A stretch of 64,000 nucleotides of DNA from Parasalinivibrio latis (lineage in GTDB: Bacteria; Pseudomonadota; Gammaproteobacteria; Enterobacterales; Vibrionaceae), in assembly GCF_036825535.1 (NCBI RefSeq), contig NZ_CP098812.1, positions 558,001 through 622,000 on the forward strand. The letters are read 5' to 3'. This document shows, in pieces, positions 9,542-19,076 of the stretch. The notes under the pieces were generated by a model that had not been told where the DNA came from, searched no databases, and saw only the letters and a list, made by a program, of their open reading frames with translations. Numbering within the stretch: position 1 is the stretch's first letter; each line of letters opens with the position of its first letter. The position numbers and the translations under genes are program-made.

Positions 9542-10603
9542 ATGAGTGATGTAATGAGCCACTTTCCCTGGCTGTTTGGCAAACCGTCAGTAACCGGCAC
9601 TATCAAAAACAGCCCGGAAGACTTCCTGGTTGACGAAGTTTCAGATTTTGAACCGGCAGGCCTGGGCGAGCATATGCTGGTCCATATTCAAAAGCGTGGC
9701 GAGAATACCCAGTATGTTGCCAACGAGCTGGCAAAAGCCTGTGGTGTTAAATCCCGGGATGTCAGCTGGGCAGGCCTCAAGGATCGCCATGCTGTAACAA
9801 CACAGTGGCTTGGCGTGCACCTGCCAGGCAAAGAAAACCCGGATCTTACCGAATTTGTTGAAACCCATGAGGGTGTTGAAGCCGTTCTGGCGGTTACACG
9901 TCACAATAAAAAGCTGCGCCCGGGCGATTTGGCCGGAAACCGTTTTACACTTGTTCTTCGTGAAGTCTCCGATATGGTGGAGCTGGAACGACGCCTGCAA
10001 CTGGTGAAAGAGCAAGGCGTGCCCAACTATTACGGTGAGCAGCGTTTTGGCCGAGAGGGCAATAACGTAACCCAGGCACGCCGCTGGGGAGCTGATGAAA
10101 TTCGTGTCCGTGACAAGAATAAACGCAGCTTCTATCTGTCGGCTGCCCGTTCCTGGCTGTTCAACCAGATCCTTGCAGCCCGTATTGAGGCCGGTACGGC
10201 AGCGACACTGCTGCAGGGTGATTGCCTGCTGGACAACGAAGAACGTATGACAGTGGCTGAAACAGTAACACCCTCTTTACTGGAATCAGTGTCCAAAGGC
10301 ACGCTCCATATCACCGGTGCGGTAGCGGGAGACAATGCATTGCCTGGCAGTGGTGAGGCAGAAGCATTCGAAATGGCGATATTGGACAAAGAGCCAGAAT
10401 TGATGGCTTTGATTCGGGGAAACCGGATGCGTCAAGAGCGCCGCGAGTTGCTGCTCAAGCCTCAGGATATGGCATGGCACGGTGAAGGCGATGTAATGAC
10501 GGTGTCCTTCAGTTTACCGGCAGGTTGCTTTGCAACTGCGGTTGTAAGGGAGCTAATGGAATACACGGAAGGAACGCCAGAATATGCGCATTCTGATAAG
10601 TAA
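9542..10603 (+). CDS. truD: tRNA pseudouridine(13) synthase TruD
   Basis: Makes pseudouridine at position 13 of tRNA-Glu and others. The 353-residue protein shows family motifs: GTIKNSPEDFLVDEVSDFEP near the N-terminus, catalytic aspartate in SWAGLKDRHAVTTQW (about residue 80), and VPNYYGEQRFGREGNNV. The reading frame overlaps the start of surE by 20 bases, indicating translational coupling. Confidence 0.97.
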   Translation: MSDVMSHFPWLFGKPSVTGTIKNSPEDFLVDEVSDFEPAGLGEHMLVHIQKRGENTQYVANELAKACGVKSRDVSWAGLKDRHAVTTQWLGVHLPGKENPDLTEFVETHEGVEAVLAVTRHNKKLRPGDLAGNRFTLVLREVSDMVELERRLQLVKEQGVPNYYGEQRFGREGNNVTQARRWGADEIRVRDKNKRSFYLSAARSWLFNQILAARIEAGTAATLLQGDCLLDNEERMTVAETVTPSLLESVSKGTLHITGAVAGDNALPGSGEAEAFEMAILDKEPELMALIRGNRMRQERRELLLKPQDMAWHGEGDVMTVSFSLPAGCFATAVVRELMEYTEGTPEYAHSDK

Positions 10604-11330
10604 TGATGACGGTATATTTGCTGATGGCATAAACGCCCTTGCAGATGCGCTTTCGGAAATTGCAGATGTTGTCGTCGTTGCTCCTGACCGAAACCGTTCA
10701 GGCGCATCAAACTCGTTAACACTGGAAAACCCGCTTCGGGTGAGGGAAGTCAGCCCCGGCCGTTTTGCTGTACAGGGAACGCCGACAGATTGCGTACACC
10801 TTGCATTGAATGCGCTTTTGGACTTCCGCCCGGATTTTGTGGTTTCTGGCATTAACCATGGAGCCAATCAGGGTGATGACGTGCTCTATTCCGGTACCGT
10901 GGCCGCGGCAACGGAAGGGTTTTTCCTAGGGGTTCCGGCAATTGCCATTTCCCTGGTGGGGCAAACGCATTTTGAAACTGCGGCAGCTGTCGCGAGGAAA
11001 GTGATTCAAAACAGTTTGTTATCACCGTTGCCAGTGAATAAAATTCTGAACATCAACGTTCCTGATGTCCCGGAAAGCGAACTGGCTGGCTGGGAAGTGA
11101 CCCGGCTGGGGGCTCGGCACCGGGCTGAAGGCATGATAAAAGAGCGGGATCCCCGTGGACATCCCATTTACTGGATTGGTCCTCCGGGAGCACGTCAGGA
11201 TGCCGGTCCGGGGACAGATTTTTTTGCGGTTGAGCAGAACCGGGTTTCTGTTACACCGCTTCAGGTTGATCTTACTGCACACGACTCATTGCAAGCCGTG
11301 GACAGTTGGATAAATCACATCGAAAAGTAA
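10584..11330 (+). CDS. surE: 5'/3'-nucleotidase SurE
   Basis: Metal-dependent nucleotidase and exopolyphosphatase of the stationary-phase survival operon. The 248-residue protein begins MRILISNDDGIFADG, whose DD pair and a following serine and asparagine (APDRNRSGASNSLT, SGINHGANQGDDVLYSGTV) build the metal site. The ATG lies inside the end of truD, and pcm starts 12 bases after its stop, as in E. coli. Confidence 0.97.
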   Translation: MRILISNDDGIFADGINALADALSEIADVVVVAPDRNRSGASNSLTLENPLRVREVSPGRFAVQGTPTDCVHLALNALLDFRPDFVVSGINHGANQGDDVLYSGTVAAATEGFFLGVPAIAISLVGQTHFETAAAVARKVIQNSLLSPLPVNKILNINVPDVPESELAGWEVTRLGARHRAEGMIKERDPRGHPIYWIGPPGARQDAGPGTDFFAVEQNRVSVTPLQVDLTAHDSLQAVDSWINHIEK

Positions 11331-11342
11331 TAGGAAACTTCA

Positions 11343-11963
11343 GTGAGTACCCAACAATCACTCATTGACATTCTCTGGCAGCAGGGAATCAGGCAGCAAC
11401 CGGTTTTGGATGCTATTGCCGGGATTCCCCGCCACCTGTTTGTGTCCGAAGCCATGGCACACCAGGCCTATTCCAATAATGCACTGCCCATAGGATGTGG
11501 ACAGACTATCTCGCAGCCTTATATCGTTGCGAAGATGACAGAGCTTCTGGGGCTGAGGCGAGATATGCGGGTTTTGGAAATAGGCACAGGTTCCGGTTAT
11601 CAGACCGCGGTGCTGTCGCGCCTTGTTGACCATGTCTATTCGGTTGAGCGTATCAAGCAGTTACAAATGCTGGCAAAGCGTCGCTTTAAGCTGCTTGATA
11701 TTTATAATGTTTCCACCAAGCATGGGGACGGTTGGCGTGGCTGGCCAACGAAAGGGCCATTTGATGCCATTATCGTGACCGCCGCTGCTGCAAATATGCC
11801 GGAAGCCCTGGTGCATCAATTGGCTGACGGTGGCGTTTTAGTTGTTCCGGTAGGTACTGAATCACAACATCTTTATAAAGTGACCCGACAGGGTGACGAA
11901 TTTTCTTCTGAAGTGGTTGAGGCCGTCCGGTTTGTTCCTCTGGTGGCAGGCGAACTGGCATAA
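11343..11963 (+). CDS. pcm: Protein-L-isoaspartate O-methyltransferase
   Basis: Repairs age-damaged proteins by methylating L-isoaspartyl residues with SAM. The 206-residue protein has the SAM motif VLEIGTGSGYQTAVLSRLV (residues about 78-96), an upstream GCGQTISQPYIVAKMTELL, and FDAIIVTAAAANMPEAL. It starts with GTG 12 bases after surE. This matches the surE-pcm-nlpD-rpoS operon. Confidence 0.97.
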   Translation: MSTQQSLIDILWQQGIRQQPVLDAIAGIPRHLFVSEAMAHQAYSNNALPIGCGQTISQPYIVAKMTELLGLRRDMRVLEIGTGSGYQTAVLSRLVDHVYSVERIKQLQMLAKRRFKLLDIYNVSTKHGDGWRGWPTKGPFDAIIVTAAAANMPEALVHQLADGGVLVVPVGTESQHLYKVTRQGDEFSSEVVEAVRFVPLVAGELA

Positions 11964-11976
11964 AAAAGGATAAAGG

Positions 11977-12993
11977 GTGCAGGTAAAGAAAGTTTGGGCA
12001 AAGCTTCTGCTTTTGAGTGTTTTTCTGGGTTTTTTATCTGGATGTGCCCGGAATACGCCTGCACCTGTCCACAGCGTAAAACCTGATTACAATGACTTGA
12101 AGCGGGGAAGCTACCGCGGCAGTTATTATCAGGTACAGAAAGGCGATACCCTGTATTTTATTGCTTACATCAGTGACCAGGATGTCAAAGACCTGATAGC
12201 CCGCAATGATCTCTCTCCTCCCTACACTATTTACCCCGGACAGAAGCTGAAACTCTGGGGAGATGTCTATGTTCCTCCAAACTATGGCAAAAAAGGTGAA
12301 AACTCCGGCGGAGAGGGTATCACTGTTGCGACGGCGGGAGCTGCGGTTGCTGGCACTGCTGCCGTTGCTGCCGGTGCAGGATCTGTAGCTGCAAAAACAA
12401 CGGCTGTAAAAACACCTTCAAAACCAATTGGTAAGAGTTCTAACTCTAAAACAGGATCTTCTCCTGCAGCCAAGCAAGACGGCAAAAAATATCCATCAAA
12501 AAATAAGTCTGATTATGCGACAGATGGCAAAAAAAGGGTTGAACCCCAAAAAGCCAAGGAGTACAGTCAAGAAACAAAAAGTAAAAAAAATGTTACAAAA
12601 CCTGTCAGTAAAGCTTCCGGTAAGCTAGCGTGGAGTTGGCCTACAAAAGGAAGAGTCATCGCTGGATTTTCCAGTTCTGAAACAGGTAATCGTGGCATTG
12701 ATATCGCTGGCAAGCGTGGTCAAGCCATCGTCGCAGCGGAGTCCGGTAAGGTGGTATATGCCGGTAATGCGCTGAGAGGATACGGGAATTTAATCATTCT
12801 TAAACACAATGATGATTACCTAAGTGCTTATGCCCACAACGACCGGCTTTTGGTCAGGGAACAACAAGTAGTAAAGAAAGGTCAGAAGATCGCCGCAATG
12901 GGTAGCTCAGCTACAGACAGCGTTCGACTGCACTTTGAAATACGCTACAAGGGTAAATCGGTCAACCCGATTAGATACTTGCCCAGACAATAA
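11977..12993 (+). CDS. nlpD: Murein hydrolase activator lipoprotein NlpD
   Basis: Lipoprotein that activates the amidase AmiC during septum splitting. The 338-residue protein has a lipoprotein signal with lipobox LSGC (Cys at about residue 23) and a LysM peptidoglycan-binding domain (about 48-92, YYQVQKGDTLYFIAYISDQD). A long Lys/Ser/Ala/Thr-rich linker follows (about 105-215), then a C-terminal LytM/M23 domain (about 220-335) with RGIDIAGKRGQAIVAAESG. The M23 zinc ligands are degenerate, as expected for an activator and not a hydrolase. GTG start with AAAGG upstream. In relatives the main rpoS promoter lies inside this gene. Confidence 0.95.
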   Translation: MQVKKVWAKLLLLSVFLGFLSGCARNTPAPVHSVKPDYNDLKRGSYRGSYYQVQKGDTLYFIAYISDQDVKDLIARNDLSPPYTIYPGQKLKLWGDVYVPPNYGKKGENSGGEGITVATAGAAVAGTAAVAAGAGSVAAKTTAVKTPSKPIGKSSNSKTGSSPAAKQDGKKYPSKNKSDYATDGKKRVEPQKAKEYSQETKSKKNVTKPVSKASGKLAWSWPTKGRVIAGFSSSETGNRGIDIAGKRGQAIVAAESGKVVYAGNALRGYGNLIILKHNDDYLSAYAHNDRLLVREQQVVKKGQKIAAMGSSATDSVRLHFEIRYKGKSVNPIRYLPRQ

Positions 12994-13044
12994 TCTGACA
13001 GAGGAAGCTGTACTGTCCTTGCTGCTATGCATACGGGAGGCGCT

Positions 13045-14019
13045 ATGAGTCAGAACAACACTGCGACCAAGCTTGACGTCTTTGAAGAGGATGTCGACGC
13101 AACTGACTTGGAGCTGGAAGTAGAAGCCGAGGAGGAGGTAGTTGCAGAGGCTGCACCCGTTGCGGTTACGCAACGTGCACTGGATGCTACTCAGCTCTAT
13201 CTTAGTGAAATCGGTTTTTCACCCCTTTTGACCGCTGAAGAAGAAGTTTTCTATGCGCGTCGGGCACTTCGTGGAGACGAAGCAGCCAGAAAACGGATGA
13301 TTGAAAGTAACCTCCGCCTGGTGGTGAAAATCTCTCGCCGTTACATCAACCGCGGTCTTGCGCTGTTGGATTTGGTTGAGGAAGGAAACCTCGGTCTTAT
13401 CCGTGCGGTCGAAAAGTTCGACCCAGAGCGTGGATTCCGTTTCTCCACCTATGCGACTTGGTGGATCCGCCAGACTATCGAACGCGCCATCATGAACCAG
13501 ACCCGCACCATCCGTCTGCCTATCCATGTGGTGAAAGAGCTGAATGTCTACCTGCGTACTGCCCGTGAACTGGCCCAAAAGCTGGATCATGAGCCCACAG
13601 CAGAAGAGATTGCCCAGCAACTCGACAAGCCGGTGGAAGACGTCGATCGTATGCTGCGCCTGAATGAGCGTATCAGTTCAGTGGACAATCCGCTGGGCAG
13701 TGATAACGACAAGGCACTTCTGGATGTGATTCCGGATGAGAAAGAAAGCAGTCCGGAGATGAGCACCCAGGACAACGATCTCAAACAGTCTATTGTGTAC
13801 TGGTTAAGTGAGTTGAACCCGAAGCAGCGTGAAGTACTGGCCCGCCGTTTTGGCCTGCTTGGACATGAAGCTGCAACGTTGGAAGATGTTGGTCGTGAAA
13901 TCGGTCTTACCCGTGAACGTGTTCGACAGATTCAGGTAGAAGGGTTGCGTCGTCTTCGTGAAATGTTGACCCATCAGGGTTTGGATGTTGAGTCACTTTT
14001 TGAGGTTGAGGTTCCTTAA
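13045..14019 (+). CDS. rpoS: RNA polymerase sigma factor RpoS (sigma-38)
   Basis: Master regulator of stationary phase and general stress. The 324-residue protein has an acidic N-terminal region 1.1 (E/D/A-rich, residues 10-45). Region 1.2-2 includes RMIESNLRLVVKISRRY and the -10 recognition segment RFSTYATWWIRQTIERA, region 3 follows, and region 4.2 has TLEDVGREIGLTRERVRQIQ. The ATG preceded by GGGAGGCGCT is the best start. The 51-base nlpD-rpoS gap is typical. Confidence 0.98.
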   Translation: MSQNNTATKLDVFEEDVDATDLELEVEAEEEVVAEAAPVAVTQRALDATQLYLSEIGFSPLLTAEEEVFYARRALRGDEAARKRMIESNLRLVVKISRRYINRGLALLDLVEEGNLGLIRAVEKFDPERGFRFSTYATWWIRQTIERAIMNQTRTIRLPIHVVKELNVYLRTARELAQKLDHEPTAEEIAQQLDKPVEDVDRMLRLNERISSVDNPLGSDNDKALLDVIPDEKESSPEMSTQDNDLKQSIVYWLSELNPKQREVLARRFGLLGHEAATLEDVGREIGLTRERVRQIQVEGLRRLREMLTHQGLDVESLFEVEVP

Positions 14020-14048
14020 CCCCCCCACTTTCTAATCAACATTCAAGG

Positions 14049-14074
14049 AAAAGGCGCCCTCTGGCGCCTTTGCT
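14049..14074. terminator. Bidirectional terminator between rpoS and mutS
   Basis: Stem AAAGGCGCC / GGCGCCTTT with loop CTCT lies between the convergent rpoS and mutS genes. A and T runs on both sides would let it work in either direction. Confidence 0.8.
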
Positions 14075-14114
14075 TTATCAGGGGCTTGTTTTACCCGTCA
14101 GGTGTAATTTTTTG

Positions 14115-16688
14115 CTATACCATTCCCTTCAGTTTATACAGCAAATCTAATGCAGCCCTTGGTGTCAGATCATCCGGGTTGATTCCCTGAAGAGCCAGTT
14201 CAACCTCGCTCGGTTCCGGGATCAGTGACAGTTGGGATGCCGGGTGACCAATTGGCTGGGATGTCGGGTTCGCCGCAACTTCCTGCCCGATAGCCTCCAG
14301 TTCCTGCAACTTCTGGCGGGCTCGCTGAATAACGGCTTTGGGTACGCCGGCAAGCCCAGCTACAGCCAGACCGTATGATTTGCTGGCAGCGCCTTCCTGT
14401 ACCGCATGCATGAAAGCTATCTCATCGCCATGCTCGACTGCATCAAGGTGGACATTGGCAAGCCCCTCCATCATGGACGCCAGTTCGGTCAGTTCAAAAT
14501 AGTGGGTGGCGAACAGGGTCATGGCTTTCAGTTTGTCAGCCAGCCACTCCGCACTTGCCCATGCCAGTGACAGTCCGTCGTAAGTACTGGTGCCCCGGCC
14601 TATTTCATCCATCAGTACCAAGCTGTGCTCAGTCGCGTTGTGGAGAATATTTGCCGTCTCGGTCATTTCAACCATAAAGGTCGAACGGCCGGATGCAAGG
14701 TCATCCGATGCGCCGATACGGGTAAAAATACGGTCGACCGGCCCCAGAGTTGCTGCTTCTGCCGGTACGTATGAGCCGATATGTGCAAGCAGGGTAATAA
14801 GGGCTGTCTGGCGCATATAGGTGGATTTACCGCCCATGTTAGGGCCGGTAATAATCAGCATCCGGCGGTCCGGGCTGAGCTCCGTCGGGTTGGCGATAAA
14901 GGGCTCACTTGATACCTGCTCAACCACCGGGTGACGACCGGCGGTAATGCTCACCCCCGGCTCTTCCACTAAGGATGGGCGGCAGTAATTCAGGGCTTCG
15001 GCACGTTCTGCCATGTTGCAGAATACGTCCAGCGTCGCCAGGGCAAGGGATGCAGACTGGAGCTGTTCGAGGTGCGGAAGGAGAAGGTCAAACAGTTCCT
15101 CCCACAGGCGTTTTTCCAAAGCCAGTGCATTGGATTTTGAGTTAAGTACCTTGTCCTCGTGTTCCTTGAGCTCAGGGATAATGTACCGCTCGGCATTTTT
15201 AAGTGTCTGGCGGCGTACATAGTGTGGGGGAACAAGGTGGCTCTGGCCTCTGCTGACCTGGATATAAAAACCATGCACCTGGTTAAAGCCCACTTTCAGG
15301 GTATCAATACCGTGGCGGTCACGCTCGCGTAGTTCCAGCTCTTCCAGGTAACGGGTCGCACCGTCGGAGAGTTCGCGCAGTTCATCAAGCTCACTGTTGT
15401 ACCCTGGTGCAATGACGCCACCGTCGCGGATTACAACCGGGGGCGCTTCAACAACAGCGCGCTCCAGCAGTTCACACAGATCTGGCATTGGGGAACAGGC
15501 TGCAGCAAGGCCTTTGAGCGCTGGTTCAGCGGTTTCTTCCATCAAGGTTTCAATTTCAGGAAGCTGCTGGAGGGCACCGCGCAGGCGGGTCATATCCCGT
15601 GGGCGGGCGGAACGCAGTGCCAGTCGGGCAAGTACGCGCTCCATATCTCCCACGTTACGCAGTACGCCGGACAATTCAGCATGCAGGCCACTGTCCTTGA
15701 GGTCTGTGATGGCATCAAGACGGGCGTTGAGCAATTTACGGTCGCGGATCGGCTGGTGGATCCAACGTTTTAACAGACGGCTGCCCATAGCCGTGGTGGT
15801 TTTGTCCAGCACGTCAGCGAGAGTGTTGTCGAGGCCGCCTGAGAGATTCTGTGTCAGTTCCAGGTTGCGGCGGGTTGCGGCATCCAGAATCACGCTGTCA
15901 TCCTGGCTCTCTTTGACCAGAGAGCGGATATGGGGAAGCGCAGTGCGCTGGGTGTCTTTTACGTATTGTAATACGCAACCTGCGGCAGCCAGCCCCAGTT
16001 CACACTTTTCGACGCCAAAACCGACAAGGTCACGGGTACCAAACTGTTGGGTAAGTTGCTGGCGGGCCGTGTCGACATCAAATTCCCATACCGGGCGACG
16101 GCGGATCCCTTTGAACGACTCGATCAGCACCATCTGGCTGAAGTCTTCCGGGTAGAGGAGCTCTGCCGGGCGGGTGCGTTGCAGTTCTGCCTGCATGGCC
16201 TCTTCAGTTTGGGGTTCAGTCAGCAAAAAACGGCCGGAGGTAATATCCAGCGTGGCAAAACCGAATTTGCCTTTGAATTCATAGATGGCCGCAACCAGGT
16301 TATCGACCCGCTCATGGAGCAGGGCCTCGTCGGTCACAGTGCCGGGGGTAACAATACGGACGACCTGACGCTCTACCGGACCTTTGCTGGTTGCCGGGTC
16401 GCCGATTTGCTCACAGATTGCTACCGGTACACCGAGTTGAACCAGCTTGGCAAGGTAGCCTTCAACAGCATGGTAGGGCACACCGGCCATTGGAATCGGT
16501 TCACCGGCAGATGCGCCGCGTTTGGTAAGGGATATTTCCAGCAGCTGGGATGCCCGCTTGGCATCGTCATAAAACAGCTCGTAAAAGTCTCCCATACGGT
16601 AAAACAGCAGCTCATCAGGATGTTGCGCCTTAATCTTAAGGTACTGCTGCATCATCGGGGTGTGTTTTTCCAATACTTGATGTGTCAC
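14115..16688 (-). CDS. mutS: DNA mismatch repair protein MutS
   Basis: ATPase that recognises mismatches and small loops and recruits MutL. The 857-residue protein (E. coli 853) has the mismatch-binding domain with FYRMGDFYELF (the Phe-x-Glu wedge). The connector, lever and clamp domains follow, then a C-terminal ABC-type ATPase with Walker A ITGPNMGGKSTYMRQ, the signature segment DLASGRSTFMVEM, Walker B VLMDEIGRGT, and THYFELT. It starts with GTG, preceded by GGCGGAA. It is convergent with rpoS and divergent from pncC, sharing a 48-base intergenic space. Confidence 0.98.
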   Translation of the reverse strand: MTHQVLEKHTPMMQQYLKIKAQHPDELLFYRMGDFYELFYDDAKRASQLLEISLTKRGASAGEPIPMAGVPYHAVEGYLAKLVQLGVPVAICEQIGDPATSKGPVERQVVRIVTPGTVTDEALLHERVDNLVAAIYEFKGKFGFATLDITSGRFLLTEPQTEEAMQAELQRTRPAELLYPEDFSQMVLIESFKGIRRRPVWEFDVDTARQQLTQQFGTRDLVGFGVEKCELGLAAAGCVLQYVKDTQRTALPHIRSLVKESQDDSVILDAATRRNLELTQNLSGGLDNTLADVLDKTTTAMGSRLLKRWIHQPIRDRKLLNARLDAITDLKDSGLHAELSGVLRNVGDMERVLARLALRSARPRDMTRLRGALQQLPEIETLMEETAEPALKGLAAACSPMPDLCELLERAVVEAPPVVIRDGGVIAPGYNSELDELRELSDGATRYLEELELRERDRHGIDTLKVGFNQVHGFYIQVSRGQSHLVPPHYVRRQTLKNAERYIIPELKEHEDKVLNSKSNALALEKRLWEELFDLLLPHLEQLQSASLALATLDVFCNMAERAEALNYCRPSLVEEPGVSITAGRHPVVEQVSSEPFIANPTELSPDRRMLIITGPNMGGKSTYMRQTALITLLAHIGSYVPAEAATLGPVDRIFTRIGASDDLASGRSTFMVEMTETANILHNATEHSLVLMDEIGRGTSTYDGLSLAWASAEWLADKLKAMTLFATHYFELTELASMMEGLANVHLDAVEHGDEIAFMHAVQEGAASKSYGLAVAGLAGVPKAVIQRARQKLQELEAIGQEVAANPTSQPIGHPASQLSLIPEPSEVELALQGINPDDLTPRAALDLLYKLKGMV

Positions 16689-16736
16689 GATTCCGCCTGC
16701 ACACTGTCATTTTTAAGTTCCGGGCGCTAAGGATAC

Positions 16737-17261
16737 GTGAATCATCCCAGTGCCGCAAAACGGGGAAAGCATAAAGTGGAAAGCCTTTATACCCTGTCAG
16801 AAACCTTGGGTGAAAGCCTGACAGCCAAGCATGCCACAGTTACTACAGTGGAGTCCTGTACCGGTGGCGGTATCGCCTATGTGATCACGGATACAGCAGG
16901 CAGTTCCGGGTGGTTCGAACGTGCTTTTGTCACCTACAGCAATGAAGCCAAAAACCAGATGGTCGGGGTGAAAAACGAAACCCTGGCCGACCACGGTGCA
17001 GTCAGTGAGGATGTGGCACTTGAGATGGCGTTGGGAGCGCTTGCCGAATCTGGTGCGGATTATTCACTGGCAGTGAGCGGCGTCGCCGGGCCAAGTGGCG
17101 GAACAGACGAAAAACCGGTCGGTATGGTTTGCTTTGCCTGGGCAGGGAAAGATGGCTGGCGCCAGACTGAAACCTGTTATTTTGACGGAAACCGCCGGGC
17201 GGTACGCCACCAGACGATCGCTTTTTCACTCAATACCCTGATACTTCACCTGAAAGATTGA
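16737..17261 (+). CDS. pncC: Nicotinamide-nucleotide amidase PncC (CinA C-terminal family)
   Basis: Deamidates NMN to NaMN in pyridine nucleotide recycling. The product is a stand-alone CinA C-terminal domain with catalytic TTVESCTGGGIAYVITDTAG (Ser in ESCTGG), FVTYSNEAKNQMVGV, and SGVAGPSGGTDEKPVG. With the GTG at 16737 it is 174 residues. A second GTG at 16776, preceded by GGGGAAAG, gives 161 residues and aligns better with the E. coli protein (165), so the true start may be 16776. It sits upstream of recA as in E. coli (ygaD). Confidence 0.93.
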   Translation: MNHPSAAKRGKHKVESLYTLSETLGESLTAKHATVTTVESCTGGGIAYVITDTAGSSGWFERAFVTYSNEAKNQMVGVKNETLADHGAVSEDVALEMALGALAESGADYSLAVSGVAGPSGGTDEKPVGMVCFAWAGKDGWRQTETCYFDGNRRAVRHQTIAFSLNTLILHLKD

Positions 17262-17324
17262 GTTGGAAATATTTGACCCGGCAAAGATTTCTGTGCCGGG
17301 ATCGCAAAAATTTTTATCCAGGTA

Positions 17325-17352
17325 TGGACACTGTATAAATGGACAGTATACT
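17325..17352 (+). promoter_or_regulatory. recA promoter with LexA box
   Basis: Candidate -35 TGGACA (17325-17330) and -10 TATACT (17347-17352) with a 16-base spacer. A LexA site CTG-N10-CAG occupies 17331-17346, exactly filling the spacer. This is the layout expected for SOS repression of recA, which starts about 45 bases downstream. Confidence 0.9.
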
Positions 17353-17396
17353 TACCTGCAGTTAATCAAGATTTACCGCATCCGCTGGAGATAGGA

Positions 17397-18446
17397 ATGG
17401 ACGATAACAAGCAGAAGGCGCTTTCGGCTGCCCTCAGCCAGATTGAAAAGCAATTCGGTAAAGGCTCTATCATGCGCCTGGGCGATGACCGCACTCTGGA
17501 CATTGAAACCGTATCTACCGGTTCCCTGTCACTGGATATCGCATTGGGTGTTGGTGGCCTGCCTTATGGTCGTATCGTTGAGATCTACGGTCCTGAATCA
17601 TCAGGTAAAACCACACTGACTCTCCAAATCATCGCGGAAGCCCAGAAGCAGGGTAAGACCTGTGCCTTTATCGATGCCGAGCACGCACTGGATCCTGTAT
17701 ATGCAGGCAAACTGGGTGTACAGATCGACAACCTGCTGGTATCCCAGCCGGATACCGGTGAACAGGCGCTGGAAATTGCAGATGCGCTGGTTCGCTCTGG
17801 TGCGGTAGATGTGGTTATCGTCGACTCCGTTGCAGCCCTGACACCAAAAGCTGAGCTTGAAGGTGAAATGGGTGACTCTCACGTAGGTCTGCAGGCACGT
17901 ATGCTGTCTCAGGCGATGCGTAAGCTGACCGGTAATATCAAGAACAGCAACACCCTGATGATCTTTATCAACCAGATCCGTATGAAGATCGGTGTGATGT
18001 TTGGTAACCCGGAAACAACTACCGGTGGTAACGCACTTAAGTTCTATGCCTCGGTTCGTCTGGATATCCGTCGTATCGGCTCTATCAAAGAAGGCGATGA
18101 GGTAGTGGGTAACGAAACCCGCGTTAAAGTAGTGAAGAACAAGGTCGCCGCGCCGTTTAAGCAGGCTGAATTCCAGATCATGTACGGCGAAGGTATCAAC
18201 CTGTACGGTGAGCTGATTGATCTGGGTGTGAAGCACAAGCTGGTTGAGAAATCCGGTGCCTGGTACAGCTACAAAGGCGACAAGATTGGCCAGGGTAAGG
18301 CAAATGCCACCAAGTTCCTGAAAGAACATACTGAAATCAAGAACGAGATCGAAACATCCCTGCGTCAGATGCTGCTGACCGGCCCGACAACAGACAGCCT
18401 GGCCGCTGCACCTGAAAATGAAATTCTGGAAGGGGAAGACTTCTGA
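17397..18446 (+). CDS. recA: Recombinase RecA
   Basis: ATP-dependent strand-exchange protein and LexA co-protease. The 349-residue protein carries Walker A GPESSGKTTLTL (about residues 66-77), Walker B VDVVIVDSVAAL, loop L2 region FINQIRMKIGVMFGNPETTTGG, and an acidic C-terminus ending EGEDF. The ribosome site is GGAGATAGGA. Directly upstream lies a textbook LexA-controlled promoter. The stop codon overlaps the likely recX start (CTGA). Confidence 0.99.
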   Translation: MDDNKQKALSAALSQIEKQFGKGSIMRLGDDRTLDIETVSTGSLSLDIALGVGGLPYGRIVEIYGPESSGKTTLTLQIIAEAQKQGKTCAFIDAEHALDPVYAGKLGVQIDNLLVSQPDTGEQALEIADALVRSGAVDVVIVDSVAALTPKAELEGEMGDSHVGLQARMLSQAMRKLTGNIKNSNTLMIFINQIRMKIGVMFGNPETTTGGNALKFYASVRLDIRRIGSIKEGDEVVGNETRVKVVKNKVAAPFKQAEFQIMYGEGINLYGELIDLGVKHKLVEKSGAWYSYKGDKIGQGKANATKFLKEHTEIKNEIETSLRQMLLTGPTTDSLAAAPENEILEGEDF

Positions 18447-18895
18447 GTCTCTCCGCCCGAGAAGTCGCGGTAGGGCTGCTGTCCCGCCGTGACCATTCCG
18501 TAAAAGAGCTGCGCCAGAAATTGGCGCAGCGTTCGTTTGCGGCCAATGAAATTGATGAAGCCATTGCCCATTGTGAGCACTATGGCTGGCTTAACGATGC
18601 CCGGGTTGCCGAAATGCTGCTTCGCCATGGCATCAGTAAAGGGCATGGGCTGAGCCGTATCCGTCAGGACTGCCAGCGCAAAGGTATCAGTGCCAGCCTA
18701 ACTGATCAGGCAACAGAATCGCTGGAGTTTGACTGGTACGAACATGCAAGGGAAATTGCCACGCGGAAATTCGGAGTGCTGGGAGAACTGACGAAAGCGA
18801 AAGACCCAAAAGAGCATGCCAAACGGATGCGTTATCTCCAGTACCGTGGTTTTGACTTTGACCAGATTCGTTACGCGCTCAACCCTGAAGACTGA
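18443..18895 (+). CDS. recX: RecA regulatory protein RecX
   Basis: Small helical inhibitor and modulator of RecA filaments. The frame encodes REVAVGLLSRRDHSVKELRQ at its start, matching the family's first three-helix repeat. The middle includes EHYGWLNDARVAEMLLRHGI, and the end is RMRYLQYRGFDFDQIRYAL. No ATG, GTG or TTG precedes the conserved N-terminus. The first in-frame TTG (18521) would delete about 26 conserved residues. The best start is the CTG at 18443, which overlaps the recA stop as CTGA and has AAGGGGAAG just upstream; it gives 150 residues, a normal length. Certain as recX; the CTG start is inference. Confidence 0.9.
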   Translation: MSLSAREVAVGLLSRRDHSVKELRQKLAQRSFAANEIDEAIAHCEHYGWLNDARVAEMLLRHGISKGHGLSRIRQDCQRKGISASLTDQATESLEFDWYEHAREIATRKFGVLGELTKAKDPKEHAKRMRYLQYRGFDFDQIRYALNPED

Positions 18896-19076
18896 TCGAT
18901 TAACCCTTCTCCCTTTCCTGCAATATATTCACTCAAACCGGACAATTTACGCATCGCTGGCGCGAAAACTTTGCGCATTGGCGATGGTTGTTTACAATGA
19001 CCGCTACTTTGACAACGACCAGTGCCACATAAAGGCATTGTGTTGCTAGCAGAACCAAAAACTCCAGGAATTGCCA

